Assembly (NCBI RefSeq): GCF_030272615.1
Contig: NC_081413.1
Span: 601,958,709-602,022,708 of the forward strand
Length of the DNA stretch: 64,000 nt
Source: Cryptomeria japonica
Taxonomy: Eukaryota; Streptophyta; Pinopsida; Cupressales; Cupressaceae
Reading direction: 5' to 3'
Shown: positions 38,971 to 51,619 of the stretch, in pieces
Layout: each line of letters begins with the position of its first letter
Numbering within the stretch: position 1 is the stretch's first letter
The notes under the pieces: model-generated
Database searches by the model: none
What the model was told of the DNA's origin: nothing
What the model saw: the letters and a program-made list of their open reading frames with translations, nothing else
Program-made: the position numbers and the translations under genes

Positions 38971-41900
38971 AGTTGATCTTTTAAATGTTTTGAATTGATC
39001 TATTTATAAATTAAAGGGTATATGTTATTTCATAAAATAGAGATTGAAGCATTAGATTTATGAAGGAAATCATAGGTACAATGATATATCCAACAAGACC
39101 AAATATTTCCATAAGAGAGATGCAATAAAAATAATTTCGATATTTGTAAAAAAAATTAATATAGTATAGTACGATACAATAAGGTGACCTTACTAGTGTA
39201 GTGTCATAAATTGAAAAAAATACAATTTCACACTCTATTTGGGCCCCTACTTAAGTGTGATTTCTCCTAGACCAATTTAAGAATATTTAGACCCTATTAT
39301 ACCTCATAATTTTATTGTTAAACCTATAACTTAATTGTCATCATATGCTGATTTCAAGACTAAGCATATGATTTGGATCTTGACACACTACTACTCCTTT
39401 TGTCGATCCATTTTTTAGTGGACTAGGGCACGCAACACCCTAATACCTTTAAAAGGGATCCAAATTCAAACATGCGTGAGTGTCAACCTCCATCACTCAT
39501 GATCTAGTATTGATATTTTCATTTGACCATTGGTTATCGGGCTACATTCAAAAATACCTTGTGAATGAGCTATATAAGGCACATCTAGCATTTATAAAGC
39601 CTAAGCAGATTCTAATGATCCGATATTATCAAGTAAGAACTCTAGATCCAAGTATTCAATATATTAGGAAGTAATCTATGACACTCTACATCCAAGTATG
39701 ATTTCATATTTGTGATTTATGTTTATCATGTTATTATATCAACACTTAAAGGACTTTTCTAAAGAGAATTGCATCATTACCATATCCATTCCTAAGGTAC
39801 AATCATTTCAATTCAACATTTTAATTATTATTTAGCCTTTGTCTTACTAAGGATAAGCTCTTTATTTTATCCATTATTATTGTTGTGGAGGTGGGAACAT
39901 CAACACAAGATTTTAGTTGGGCAAACTCCTATACAACAAAACCACTTTTTCCCTCTTTCATGTGTGTAGGTTGATATTTGAATACAAAGAGCAATATAAG
40001 TGTCTAGGGTAGATAGTGATAGTTAGTCTCAGATTTTGAATAGGCAAAAATACCTAGACTAGGTTGCCCTCCAATTTTTTTTGACGCTTTTTAGCTAAAC
40101 TTTGGGGAGACAAATCTATGAGGCCTTCTAATTGAATCTGTAACTTTCTACTGGTCACTAGCATCTCAAAGGATGTCCTCCAATCACATTTGGCATTTTT
40201 AGGCTTAGTTTGATATCATAGGTTTGTTTAAGCATCCTCTCTCTAGATATGACTTACTATGCTAGTTTTCTATTCTGTATTTCATTTTTTTTTTTAAGTT
40301 ATCAATTTATATCATTTAACCTAGTTCATTTATAAAAACTTCATAATATCATTTCCATTGCAACAAAAGAACACTAATAAAAGTGTTAATCTCTCCTATT
40401 AGGATTGTTGCTAAACCTTATTCATGTTTCAATAATATGCCATGAAGATTTGAGATCTCAGTTGCCTCCATAAGGCTAGGCTCTTATTTTCATTCATATC
40501 AACTATATAGGAAAGGATAAAACCATAAAGCTATATAAGATAATGAAAAGCATCTAAATCCTATGATATGAAACAAAAAAAGTAAATTATTTAAGTAAGC
40601 TTAAGTGATTAGGTGTGAATAGGTTCTAAATTAAATTTAGCTAAATAATATACCATGTTCACACCAATAGCCTCTATTAAGTGCAACTTAGGGAGGTAAA
40701 AAATAATGCATAAAATAGAGTATGGGTCCTAAAAATAAGGTTTGATGAGGAATCCATGTAAAAAATATCCTTGACTAATAAATAAAAGGGAAAAATCTTA
40801 TAGAAAAAGTTCTCTAGATAAAACAAAGAAGTAAGCATGAAAATAAAATATGGACAATTGAAGGAAAGACTCAAGAAGACCACTCAAGGGAACTTTCTTT
40901 AGCCCCAAGAATCAATCATAAACTAAAGATAACAATTTGATCTTCCAAACATTTATTGAAGATTCTTGCAACCTACTTTTTTGTAGGAAAATGATCCTAG
41001 ATGAGAAGACCACTCTAGATGACTTATCAAGTTAAGTACATTTGGGTGTCAAAATGCCTAATATTCTAATGTTCTACTTGATTGTAAAAAATATGATTAA
41101 CACTCTTTATCACATTTTTGATAGTTGTGGGATGTAATAATTACCCATGGTTACTACTATTTTTTATAATAAGTACTAATTTAACTGACCAATCATCTTA
41201 TTTTACAACTATCGACTTCACAACCTTTCCAACCACAATCATGGTGACAACTTAATGCTACCATAAGTGCTAAATATTTATATCATTCATAGAGTTATAC
41301 CTTATCATCAAGGGTTCATTCATGATGACCCTACCTACATATCTCTTTTAGAATTAGAGCCTTTGTAATCCATACACCAATCCAGTAAAGATAATTTATC
41401 CTCCTCTTTTGTATGAGATCTCTGACCTCACTTTTGAATCATAACTATTTCTTTTTTTTTTTCTTTTAATTTTATCTAATTATAATATAATAATGAAAAA
41501 TATTATAACCTCATGTTTATCCATGCCAATTCTGAGGGTATAAACACACATAAAATCACAAGGAACCATATTATTCCATTATCCTATATTCACCTAGTGA
41601 TTTTCCCAAGAACACATCATTTATACATAATATGGCTTGTTGGTGTACCCAAATGATTATTTGTTTACTTCTATAAAGTTGTTATCTTTAATGTTCAAGA
41701 CTCTAAAATCAGTGACTAATGAATAAGAGATAATAGAATGTTCTCCTTTGCACTTTAGGTTTTGCTAGACTTAGGGGTTACCCTTATTTCAATATTTGAA
41801 ATGATGATAATTACATACTAATATATTGACTGAAGAAGAATGTTCTCACACTTGTATTGAGGTTTGAATGATCATCTCTCATATTAGCTAGATACTTAAT

Positions 41901-42059
41901 AACTTATCTTATTTAGCACGCTGAGATTATGAAACAATTTTAATATATTAATAGAAAACTAAAAGTTGTCTTGTGATTTTTCAGGTTTTGAGAATCTAAG
42001 TTTTGGACAAGAAAATATTCTTAGATTGGTGCCTATCCAAGGCAATAGAGTCAAATATT
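38971..42059. other. Non-coding stretch
   Basis: AT-rich, with only short unsupported frames on both strands. No repeat termini or RNA genes were recognised. Confidence 0.5.
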
Positions 42060-43500
42060 GCATTCTGATGGTATGTTGAATTAATAAGGATCCAGACAAC
42101 TACTGAGAGGGGGGCTGGAGTGAATCAGTAGATAGAAAACATACTAATCTTTCACCAAAATTAAAAACCAACTCATAAAATAATTCTTGAACTAACTGGT
42201 TCAAACACTGAGCAGTAAACTGTAACTGCACTTACAAGTTTATCAGTTAACTGATATAACAGAATAACAATATAACATATCTTAAACATCAAACCATTTT
42301 ACCAAAACATCAAACCACTTTACTAACAATAGTAAAAACATATTTCATATTATTGCCGGTCATCTTAACACATCTAAGTGGCTTTATCAGTCAAGCAAAT
42401 TAACCATATCACAAAGATAACCACAAAAACCATTCACTACTCGACACAATGATTTTGATGTGGAAACCCAAATGGGAAAAACTATTGTGGGGATGAATAC
42501 CCACAAGTATTCATAACTCTTCTGAAGTTCACCTTGTTATGAGCCAAACCCTTTAAGCTTTACAAAATGTCCTATTAGGAACAGATCTTGTTAAAGACCA
42601 CCTTGTCAAGGGATTGACTATAATGTCCTGTTAGAAGCAATACCCTGTTAGGAGTAACCTCGGTAGAGGATTTGAAAATCCAAGCTAATGGATCACCTAG
42701 TTAGAGGATTTAGAAAACATTAAGCCTATGAAAGCTTACCCGGTTAAGGGATTTAACTATTGTAATTGTTAGAGAACAACATGGTTTATGCTGATCTAGT
42801 AAATAACACTATTTTCTTGATCAAATCTTTTCATGCTCCTATCTTCCTTCAAACATTCTACAAATACTCCTTCTGCTTTGACAATCAATCACATTGACAC
42901 TTAACTAAAATTGTCAACACTACAACAAAACAACTCATTGACCTTATAGGCAAAACAATAGGTCGGTAACACATCACAAAACATAAGATCTCATAGAGAT
43001 TACAAACAAAAATTGGTTCAAACATGACTGCTGGATTACATAGAAATCATTGTACATTTTCCAAGACAGCCTCGACCGCTCCTTGATCACCGCTCTTCGA
43101 AACCTATAACTCATCACGCAGTTTCCACTTCATGCAATGCACTTGTTGATTCCCAAGATAAAACAATTATCTCTAGATGCCAAAAACACTTTGAAACTCA
43201 TCACATGCAACCATGCATACGTGGCATAATCATCACCTATCATCATTTGATCATAGATCAACAAAAATCAACACAACCAATTCACCAAGCTCCATCGGTT
43301 AGGGTTTGGCACATCAACATGTAGGGTTACTAGTTGATCTCCCTGCTTCTTAAGTAATACCGGTTTCCATCACTTGGACAACTACCGGTTGCAAAACAAC
43401 ATCATTACCGATTACAATTGACATCAATGACAATACTTAAACTTCATTAATGCAATCTTCATGCAATATGGCAACACATTCAACTACCTTCTTCTGAAGT
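42060..43500. repeat. Probable interspersed repeat of unknown family
   Basis: GC content and texture change here. It includes CTACTGAGAGGGGGGCTGGA and GTGAATCAGTAG near 42100 and a degenerate series around 42540-42770 built on CCTGTTAG/CCTTGTTA...GGATTT phrases (for example 42590-42625, 42630-42690, 42695-42760). There are no coding domains and no termini could be fixed. I infer a non-coding part of a retroelement. Confidence 0.4.
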
Positions 43501-43553
43501 AATAAAACTTCATACCTAGAGGAATAATAATGATATTACTATAGTACAACAAT

Positions 43554-43977
43554 ATGTTCAAGCAAGTGGGAGGGGGTAGCATAATATGGAACGAAAAACG
43601 TAATTTAGTGCTTGCTTATGTGGTCAATTTGGGGTTCCAAAATTCCAATTTCACTAAGGTGGCTATTGGTTTTCATATAATATCTCCAACCAAGGAGAAG
43701 GGTTTTAACAATCTCATCATTGAAGGTGATTCAAAGAATGTCATCATGATACTTAGTAATGATGCATCTCTTGGATGATCCATTGAGGATATAATTTTTG
43801 AATCCCACTACATTTTCTCTACTCTAGGATAGATCAAATTTTCCCACACCCTTAGGGAAGGGAACAAATTAGCTGATAGGCTGGCTAACCTAGGTTCTTT
43901 AACTGGTTATTTGCAAATGAGGACTTCTATGCATGAACTCCCAGGGGACATTCATTCTGTGATCATGATGATCTAAT
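43554..43977 (+). pseudogene. RNase H-like (RVT_3 type) remnant
   Basis: GGGSIIWNEKRNLVLAYV, NLIIEGDSKNVIMIL and REGNKLADRLANLGS appear in the order found in the plant RNase H-like domain common in LINEs and reverse-transcriptase-derived genes. A TGA follows DASLG, and a TAG lies within the next segment. No reverse transcriptase precedes it, so it is a fragment. Confidence 0.65.
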
Positions 43978-45554
43978 ATATTTAATATAAATTTAAGATT
44001 TATGGTTTGCTATTTTAATAATGGTAATTTCTATTGTCTCTTGTCATCATTTATCTATGTAAGAAAAGACTATTTAATTCTAATAAAGATTGTCCTCTTC
44101 TACTTTTTGGCTCAAAATTATCTACTCTAGTTGCTTTCAAGAGTTTTGGTTCTACTATATTTCTTCCTACCATGGGAGGTGACTTAATTGAAGTGAAGCC
44201 TGATAATTGTGAGAAGATTAAAAAGGTTGAGGTCCTTTGGCCAATTTTTGAAAGGGGTAAATTTTCCTCATACATTGAGTCTATGACTAGAAATGACCCC
44301 TCCTTGATCAATTCACCTGCTCTTCAGTTGAGGGTATGGTTAGTATTGGGGAAGTGTATTTTACTGTGTCAATGGAGCTCATTGCAGCTATCGCTAGACT
44401 TTTGGTTGAAGGGGATACATTTCCTAAGAAGCCCAAAGGAAACTATAAAGAGGATTTTAAGAAATTTTTGATGGGGAGTGAAAAAATCTCTTGGCTCCAA
44501 CATGGTTATAACATGGAAGAGCTCTTGAGCGAGTCAAAGGATGTGGTTATGAATTTGATGAAATATATGACATTAGATGACAACTATAAAAGGTTCCATT
44601 CTCAACTTTTTCTTATGCTCAATCATTTCAGGCATGGTGTTAAGATGTATTTCCCTTTTTGTATTTTTTCTTTTCTTTCTCATTTGATTGTGATGACCTA
44701 GTCCAAGAGTGTGTCACCCCCTCATTAAGGGTTTATTCCTTGTACTATAATTCATATTTGAGTCTCACCCTTGCTTGTACTCCCCAATCTAACCCTTCTC
44801 TGATTGTAGAATTAACTAATTCCCATGAGCCCGAATATCAAGGTGCCTCCAACTTTGCTTTGGTCACTCCCCCCTAAAGGTTCCCCCCCGTGTTAATCCT
44901 CAATGGATGGGCAAAATGAAATATCTTAAAACCAGGCTAATCAAACCTAAAAGGACAAGGTAAATAATTCTATGACTACTATGGATTCAAATATTATCTT
45001 GGAAGTCTCATTCTTCCCGGTCCACTTCTTCTATTAGGACCCCTGAAGATTCCTATCCTAATGCGACTAAGCCTACCCATAATCCTTCTTTATCCACCTA
45101 GGTCTCCCCTTCTCCTTTTCCTATTTCTTCTCATGTAGAGCTTGGTTTGATGGAGTTTGTTGATAAATTTATTGAGTTGTGCATTTCTTTCAATAAACAA
45201 AATAATACCATTAGATGATTGTTGGCTCAACTACACACTGCAAAAAGAAAAAAAATAGTAGGTTGGAGGCTTTGGATAAGGTAATTGTGAGGGTTGGGGA
45301 TTAGTCTTCAAAAGATACATATGAGAGGGTGTGGGTAGAGGTAATTATTTGGAAATTGGACTCAACAAGTGGGATTTATTGGAAGAGGAGGTGAATGTAC
45401 TAAAAGCCAAGTGGCATCGGTGGAAGAATGATGAATATGGAGAGGTCTATCTCTTCTATTAAAGCTAAGCAATATGTATTAAAGAAAACATTGGATGAGA
45501 TTGTGGCCTTCAATAAGGAGACCATGAAAAATCTAATGGCCTCAATGTAGGTTC

Positions 45555-45713
45555 CGTTACAAGTGTGGTTGTCGTTGCCCCAAAAGATTAACCTTTCAAT
45601 GCCTGATACAACCTCTATATTTATAGAATCCACAGGAGGTGGTTAAGCCATGTTACAAACCTGAGCGGTGCATTGCACAACACAAGGAGACCAAGGACAC
45701 ACACTTTGCAACA
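45555..45713 (-). repeat. TRIM 3' LTR
   Basis: Left copy on the plus map; pairs with 45768-45925, with scattered substitutions and a small indel near the left edge. Confidence 0.92.
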
Positions 45714-45753
45714 ATCCCCCCCAATGCAAGTAGGGGTTTAAACCTATGACCAA

Positions 45754-45765
45754 GCTCTGATACCA
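45754..45765 (-). other. TRIM primer binding site
   Basis: Full 12-base initiator-Met PBS (minus TGGTATCAGAGC), two bases from the 5' LTR. This is the same spacing as in the other two PBS-bearing elements of this type in the window. Confidence 0.93.
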
Positions 45766-45767
45766 CT

Positions 45768-45925
45768 TGTTATAAGTGTGGTTTCTGCACTAAAAGATCG
45801 ACCTTTCAACATGCCCGATACAACCACTATATTTATAGAATCCATACGAGGCAGTTAAGCCATGTCACAAACCCAAGCGCTGCATTGCACAACACAAGGA
45901 GACCAAGGATGCACACCTTGCAACA
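45768..45925 (-). repeat. TRIM 5' LTR
   Basis: Right copy, next to the PBS; TG...CA ends intact on the minus strand. Confidence 0.92.
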
Positions 45926-46899
45926 GGTTCTATAGTAGGAGCTTGATAGAAAATATGCCAAGAGGAAGAGGTCTATTGAGATTATTGTGGGTGCACTAGT
46001 GCTATTTTGTAAAGGTAAAGATAATGTTGATTCCTCAAAAATTACTCCTACAAAGGAGTTCACTAAATCTAAAAGGCCCTCTCTTTTGGAGCAATTGAAT
46101 GTTCTTAGTCAAGAGTTACATGTTGAGAAAGGCCCATCTCTGTAGGAAAATCTATTTGTGTCTCCTAAGGGATATGTTTTGGTGTTTTGGTTCTCAGGCC
46201 ATTTTTGGTTTCTATCTAATTATGTTCCTTAATGTTGGATTGTCTCAAAGCTTGTGAGACCCCTCTTATCAGTTGGTGGGATGCTATGTAATGGTTTGAG
46301 TCCTTTCCCAATTTACTTAATTTGATCAATATGTCTAAGAAAGGATATGCTCTACAAATCTTCTTAAGGATCTCTCAACACAATACATATTACCCATGCC
46401 TTATTTAAATGATATTAAATCTATTAAACCCGAGAAGAAGTAGTAAAAAAGATACATAATATAGAAAATATATACTAATAACCTTAAGAACTCTTGATCT
46501 CTTCACTTAAAAAGAAAATGCATATATTCAAGGGGACTATTGCAAATAGCTCACATAAAGATTTTTTTTATATTAGCTTCAACTTGAATAGAAATTTTTT
46601 AATAACAAATAAATAAAACTCATAGAAAAGTGATTCTAGAATACTAAACTGGACTTATTTCTACTGAATATCTTTAAAATCACAAAAAGTTCAACTAGAT
46701 ATGATTTGAATGACCATCTATTACAATTAGGATTTTTAATATAATTAAGATTGTTTATCACATTACAAGTTCACCTTTTTATAGAAAAAATACTCAACCT
46801 AGGACCTAATGACAACTTTTTACAAAATTTTAACTTTTTAGTTGCAAAACATATTTGGGAAATTATGCTCATTACAATATTTGATTTTAAAACTTAAAA

Positions 46900-48560
46900 A
46901 AAATTCAAGATCATGTGATTTTTAATGTTTAGCTCCAATATTGATTCTTGATCAATTTGCATAGGCCAAAAATATTGCATTGCTTCAAAATTGTCAAAAC
47001 CAAGGTCATTAGTTGAGCTAATTAAATTTGACTAGAATTTGATGACTGAATGAAATAAAAATATGCATTACTCTCCATATTTTTCTTCTCATGCTCTATA
47101 CATTCTCTTGTAGGGTGATTAGTAATCTTGAATTCTAGCAATTCTCTCATTTCCATTTGCATATTTGGTATCCAAGATTGTTCTTGCTTATTTTTTATAA
47201 CTATCATATACAATTTCCAAGGCATATATCTCATAAAAAATTGAATTATGTAGTCCCATGTTGAATTTACCATCAATACAAATAAAATATATCACTTTTG
47301 GGCCAACACTACTAGATTATTCCTTCCTTTGCTCTAGAATATCAGCTTAACCCTTATCAAATTTTACTCTAGGAATCACTTTACTTTCAATTTAATCAAT
47401 TACCTTTAGCTTCTTCGTCAATTTCAAGACAAGGCTAAGCATGTATGAAATAATTTATTTCAAAGCCACCATCATATCGACAACACCTTGCAACTCTGTA
47501 GGTTTCTAAGGGTCATATATCTTCCCTAACCATATTCTTGATTGTTTCAGTCCTTAGCATCCATTTATTTCTAATATCCTTGAGGTTAAAGCTATGAGAT
47601 TTCCACAATCCTTGAGGTTACCAATATCTTAATCATTTTTGGCCAAGAAAAAGTTAAGATCTACATAACCTTTGTATGCTTCATTCACTTTGCCATTTAT
47701 TCTAGTTAACATATGGTTAACAACTCTAAAACAATAAAAATTTCTCATGGCCTGCATTTTATCTTCCTTTATTTCTTGAAATTGGTCCTTCAACTCCTTG
47801 AACTTATGATAATAACTTCTCTATTTGATGGGAAAGTTTCACCAGAGCCTGAAGGACTTGTGATATTAGGATAGGGTCACTAGAAGATGCCAAATTTTCT
47901 CCTCATATGCTCTTAATTTTAACAAAACCTCCATATGTCTTTGTTTCAATTCATTATAATAAATTTTTAATTTCTTCATAGTTGCTTGACTAAATATGTA
48001 GTGTTTACAATAAAAATTGTAGCCCTAACAATATGAGTCTCTAATACTCTTTTCACAATGAGATTTCCTTTCAACTCTTCCATACTCTTTATAATATTAG
48101 AATTATTTATATTTTGTGTAAGTGCCCAAATTGAAAGGGTTTGAAATTTGGGGCTAAAACTTGAACCAAAGAATGATTTTTCAACTTTTCCTTCAATAGA
48201 GTAGACCTCTTCTTTTTCTTCTTTATGGTGCCAAATGGAAGAGAAATTGTTATGTCCCAATTCGGTAATAATATCATGTCACTATCTACCATGATTTCCT
48301 CTTATGATCTAGAGTAATATTATCTACTTTAAAATAAAATTTTGAAAAGACTTGCTCGACCACCTCTTTCCATTTAGATGGATCTACTTTATTCCTCTCC
48401 TAAACAACCTTCTTCTAGTATGCATCCTATACTGTTCTTACAAAAAAATCTACAAACTCCCTTTTTTTCACTAACTCATTATCTGAACCATTTTCAAACT
48501 CTTTTATTAGGGAACAAACAATTAGGCTCAACTTTTTTCCTATAGGAGATCTAAGAAGTT
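46900..48560 (-). pseudogene. Decayed unknown protein
   Basis: Minus-strand fragments look coding but are broken by stops. A segment near 48500-48330 reads VKKREFVDFFVRTV and later SKWKEVVEQVFSKFYFKVD. The fragment 48260-47976 starts MGHNNFSSIWHHKEEKEEVY, and 47276-47022 contains LLEFKITNHPTRECIEHEKK. No domain was recognised. It lies between the decayed plus-strand ORF and a minus-strand LTR edge at 49968 and is probably transposon-derived. Confidence 0.35.
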
Positions 48561-48699
48561 TGATTCAAGGTTGTTCCCTTTTTTATATGTGATTGGATAT
48601 GATTAAATATTATTGAATTGAAGATGTAAGAAAAAAGTTAAACATTGCAAACTTGACAATATTCAACATAAATAGATAGAAACATATTAGAAATCTAGA

Positions 48700-49968
48700 A
48701 TAGAAAGATAGATCTAAAAGTTAAATACATGATGAACCTATCATTGAGATCTAGAGCTGAAAGTGTCGATCAATTGCACTACTCATGCTACACCTAGAGG
48801 TTCTTCCATTAGCTAAATCTTTGGATTCTATACTAGGATACTTTGTAGATCATTCACTCCAAAATTCAATCAAAATATTTTGGCTACAACATAGAATAAG
48901 GTTTTTGTCCTATTCAAAGTCTATAACTATGTGTCTTAGTATTCTCTCTAGAAATATAAAACTTTCAGTAGTCGGATCTATGACCTATACACAAAAAAGA
49001 GGGAAGGTTGTGTTGAAGAAGAGTTTTCCTGTCAAACCCTGAGTAGGAATTAACCTCCACTACTAAATTTATGAATGAGAGAGAGATAAAGAGATAGATA
49101 TAGATCTTACTCCTAGTAGGGTAGAAGATAAATTTAAAAAGAAATATTGAATTGAAGTACTAGATTGAAATGATGATACCTTTGGATTGGTGATGCAATG
49201 CTATTTAGATAAGTCCTCCGTGTATTTATGCAATAACATGAATAAACCATAATATAGTCACTCATGAAATCATACTTGAATATGGCTAATTTCTATAACT
49301 TGCTTCCCCTTGTACTCAAATTTTCTCTTGAAAGAATTAGGAATTCTTAGAGAGGAAGAGAGAGAGAGCTTACTCATGGTAGGGTAGAAGCTAAACTTGA
49401 AATGGAAAGTTGAATTGAAGTACTAAATTGAAATGATGATACCTTTGGATTGGTTATGCAATGCTCTTTAGATAAATCCTACAAGTGTTGATGCAATAAC
49501 ATTAATAAATCATAATATAATTACTCATGGAATTATACTTGAAGATGTCTTTCTATAACTTGATGCTCCTTGTACTCAGATATGCTCTTGAAAGAATTAC
49601 AAATGCTTGTGAATTGATTGTGCAAGGATCATGTTTATATGAAAATGAATTGGAAATGATGTCTTATATAGGGTTCTAAATGTATTTTCACATTTAGGTT
49701 TACTTCCAATGGTCATATACAAAAATTGAGACAAGATTTGAAAAGGGTAAGGGTGACACTAACAATAGCTCAAATTTTAGAGAATTGGGTCAGTCATCCA
49801 TATGGACTATGGTATCCAAATAGGTTATTGGCACCAAAATGTGTCCATGGTTCTTTAAAGGGGCCATGACATAATAGTCCTACCTAAATGAGGTCATCAA
49901 AGGGGAGTCATGAAAGGAACCAAAAAGGAGTGTGAGATTATAAATGTATTACAATTTAGAATGCTACA
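48700..49968 (-). repeat. Probable LTR of the TGTAGCATYCTAAATT family
   Basis: The right edge ACAATTTAGAATGCTACA is TGTAGCATTCTAAATTGT on the minus strand. Just outside it, 49969-49985 reads as a degenerate polypurine tract on the minus strand (CTAATGTGGGCGCTACA), suggesting a 3' LTR. The left edge is not defined; the 263-bp duplication at 49090-49615 would lie within it. Confidence 0.4.
49090..49615. repeat. 263-bp tandem duplication
   Basis: GTAGGGTAGAAG at 49116 and 49379 starts two parallel runs sharing GATGATACCTTTGGATTGGT, ATGCAATGCT and CTTGTACTCA. The copies differ at many sites. Confidence 0.85.
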
Positions 49969-50384
49969 TGTAGCGCCCACATTAGTGAGAGTATGAAAAT
50001 AAGTCATTCTTTGGGGGAGGGGATTTGTCACCTCCAAGATGATGAATCTTAGAGGACAAATCGATTCACCGCTACCTCACTTAGACTGGTGCTAAGGGTG
50101 AGCCAGGGGATAACAAAACAAATGCTTATTCTAAAAGAGAAATAATTAAATGATTTAAAATACAAAAAAGATGAAATAAAAGAATCTGAATTAACATACA
50201 AAATTCAAAGAAGATTATGCCACGGAGTTGGGAAGGTCTCAGGTTTTGGATGCTAGCATGGTGCATGGATGCCAATGAGACACACTGTCATCTGTACGAC
50301 TAGAAAACACAAAATTGTCCCAAGAATCAAGAATTATTTTCCTCCACTATGCGGAACTTGTTGGTCACTTGCACACATGGAGAT

Positions 50385-50470
50385 GTGGGGAAATGATGGG
50401 GTTGTATAGGGGCCTGCCTTACTCAGACCCCCATTTTGGTGTTTCCACCTCCACAAACAGCCAGATAGAT
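50385..50470. repeat. Fragment shared with the LTR at 57528-59188
   Basis: Reads TATAGGG-CTGCCTTACTCAGACCCCCATTTTGGTG, then TTTCCACCTCCAC-AA-AGCCA. The LTR interior near 58173-58227 has the same phrase (TTTGCCTTAGTCAAACCCCC). It indicates another partial copy of that LTR family between 50 and 50.9 kb. Confidence 0.6.
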
Positions 50471-50899
50471 AGATTCAATAAAAGATAAAATAATAAAATG
50501 AAAATAGAAGCTCTACTCTGCTTAATGGAAGCAAACCCCTATTGAAAATAGATAAAAGTGACGTATTGATAAACTAAATACACATAGATAGTAGATACAC
50601 TTAGAGATATGCTAAAAAGATTGCATGCAATGATAAAAAGAGATAGATAAATGATATAGAGAATAAAAGATGTGTAGACAAACCCCCTCTTTTTGAGATA
50701 CGAGTGGAAGCTCAAGATGAGTGCTTTGTAGTTTCAAGATAGTTGCAAGAACACTATAGATAGAGATAGCTTGATAATATTCTTAGAGAATTCTAGAGAG
50801 CCAAAGAGTAGAGCCAAGAATCTAAAGCAGTCATCGGTGAGGAGGGACCTCAAGGAGATTAGTCACAACCAGTCAGCAAGAGTAAACACAAAATAAACA

Positions 50900-51588
50900 C
50901 ACAGATATGATGGAGGCAATGCAGAATAGATAGTTTTATTGCATGAAATTTAATTACATCCAACCGGTAACAACCGGGTTACAACATATTGACATACAAG
51001 CCTAGTAGAATAGGTCACACCGGGACCTTGAATCGAAAGATCTATCTTCTAGGAATAGTCTATCTATCTGATACTTCTTGATTCCAAATTGATTACATTC
51101 TAAAGCATAATTACAAATATATATATCGATTCAAAGGATTTGGTCGACCCAAAAGGGATCAAAACCTGAAGAACAAGACCTAACGTGCAAAATGAACAAG
51201 GTCGGCCTCTGCCAAGAGATTCCTTTGGAAAATCCAAAGGATGAAACATAGAAGGTCGACCACACGCCAAGAAACATCAAGATCAATGTCTAAGGCTCTG
51301 CAAGATTTGGAATAGGTTCCGATAGATCACCAAAATAGGTCCTAGGCAACCAGTAACAAGAAACTGACAAGGAAACCAATAGCGATATCTTTCCAAAAAG
51401 TGATCCAAAAGATATGCAGCTTGAAAGAAAGAAAGATGATCAAGTCTTCAAGTAGAATCCAACTCCATAGGATTTGGTGAGCCAAAACTAGGACATACAG
51501 AAAGGAAAAATAAAATGACAAACAAAATAGAAAGGAGATGTTTTCAGTTGATGCAAGATTGTTGTGAACCGGGGATGGTCCTGCATCA
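50900..51588 (-). repeat. Probable 3' LTR of a chromovirus-like element
   Basis: The right edge GGTCCTGCATCA is TGATGCAGGACC on the minus strand. It lies 31 bp beyond the stop of the minus-strand integrase-chromodomain frame, where a 3' LTR should start. The left edge is a guess; a second LTR copy is not present for comparison. Confidence 0.5.
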
Positions 51589-51619
51589 GACATCCAAAGT
51601 TAATGAAATAGTGAGCCTC

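Larger units (their letters stand above)
45555..45925 (-). mobile_element. TRIM: 371-bp miniature LTR retrotransposon with 5-bp TSD
   Basis: The two LTRs are 159 bp (45555-45713) and 158 bp (45768-45925). On the minus strand the 5' LTR (right copy) starts TGTTGCAAGG and ends TTATAACA. Next come a CT spacer on the plus strand and the PBS, GCTCTGATACCA on plus (45754-45765), which is TGGTATCAGAGC on minus. A polypurine tract (minus: CATTGGGGGGGAT) abuts the 3' LTR. The internal region is only 54 bp. Direct repeats GGTTC flank it exactly (45550-45554 and 45926-45930). The outer LTR edge at 45555 has C where T is expected. A TATA-like CTATAAATATAG lies mid-LTR on the minus strand. It encodes nothing and would need trans-acting proteins. 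Confidence 0.93.
44034..46250 (+). pseudogene. Decayed unknown protein, retroelement-associated type
   Basis: Overlapping fragments in shifting frames: VEVLWPIFERGKFSSYIES (about 44230), MVSIGEVYFTVSMELIAAIA (44336), LVEGDTFPKKPKGN and LMKYMTLDDNYKRFHSQLF (to about 44620), a low-complexity Ser/Pro section (44800-45120), then a helical tail (ELDRKYAKRKRSIEIIVGAL, about 45940; SLLEQLNVLSQELHVEKGPS, about 46080). I do not recognise the family. The arrangement (globular N-half with a 'V-F-VS-E-IA-A' block, disordered middle, coiled-coil-like tail) resembles the unknown ORF at 53431-56628 and extra ORFs of plant Ty3 elements. A TRIM is inserted at 45555. Confidence 0.5.

Noticed and set aside
45555-45925. 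Cassandra-type element with 5S rRNA in its LTR
   Set aside because: I see no 5S promoter-like block in the LTR; only small size and PBS are shared.
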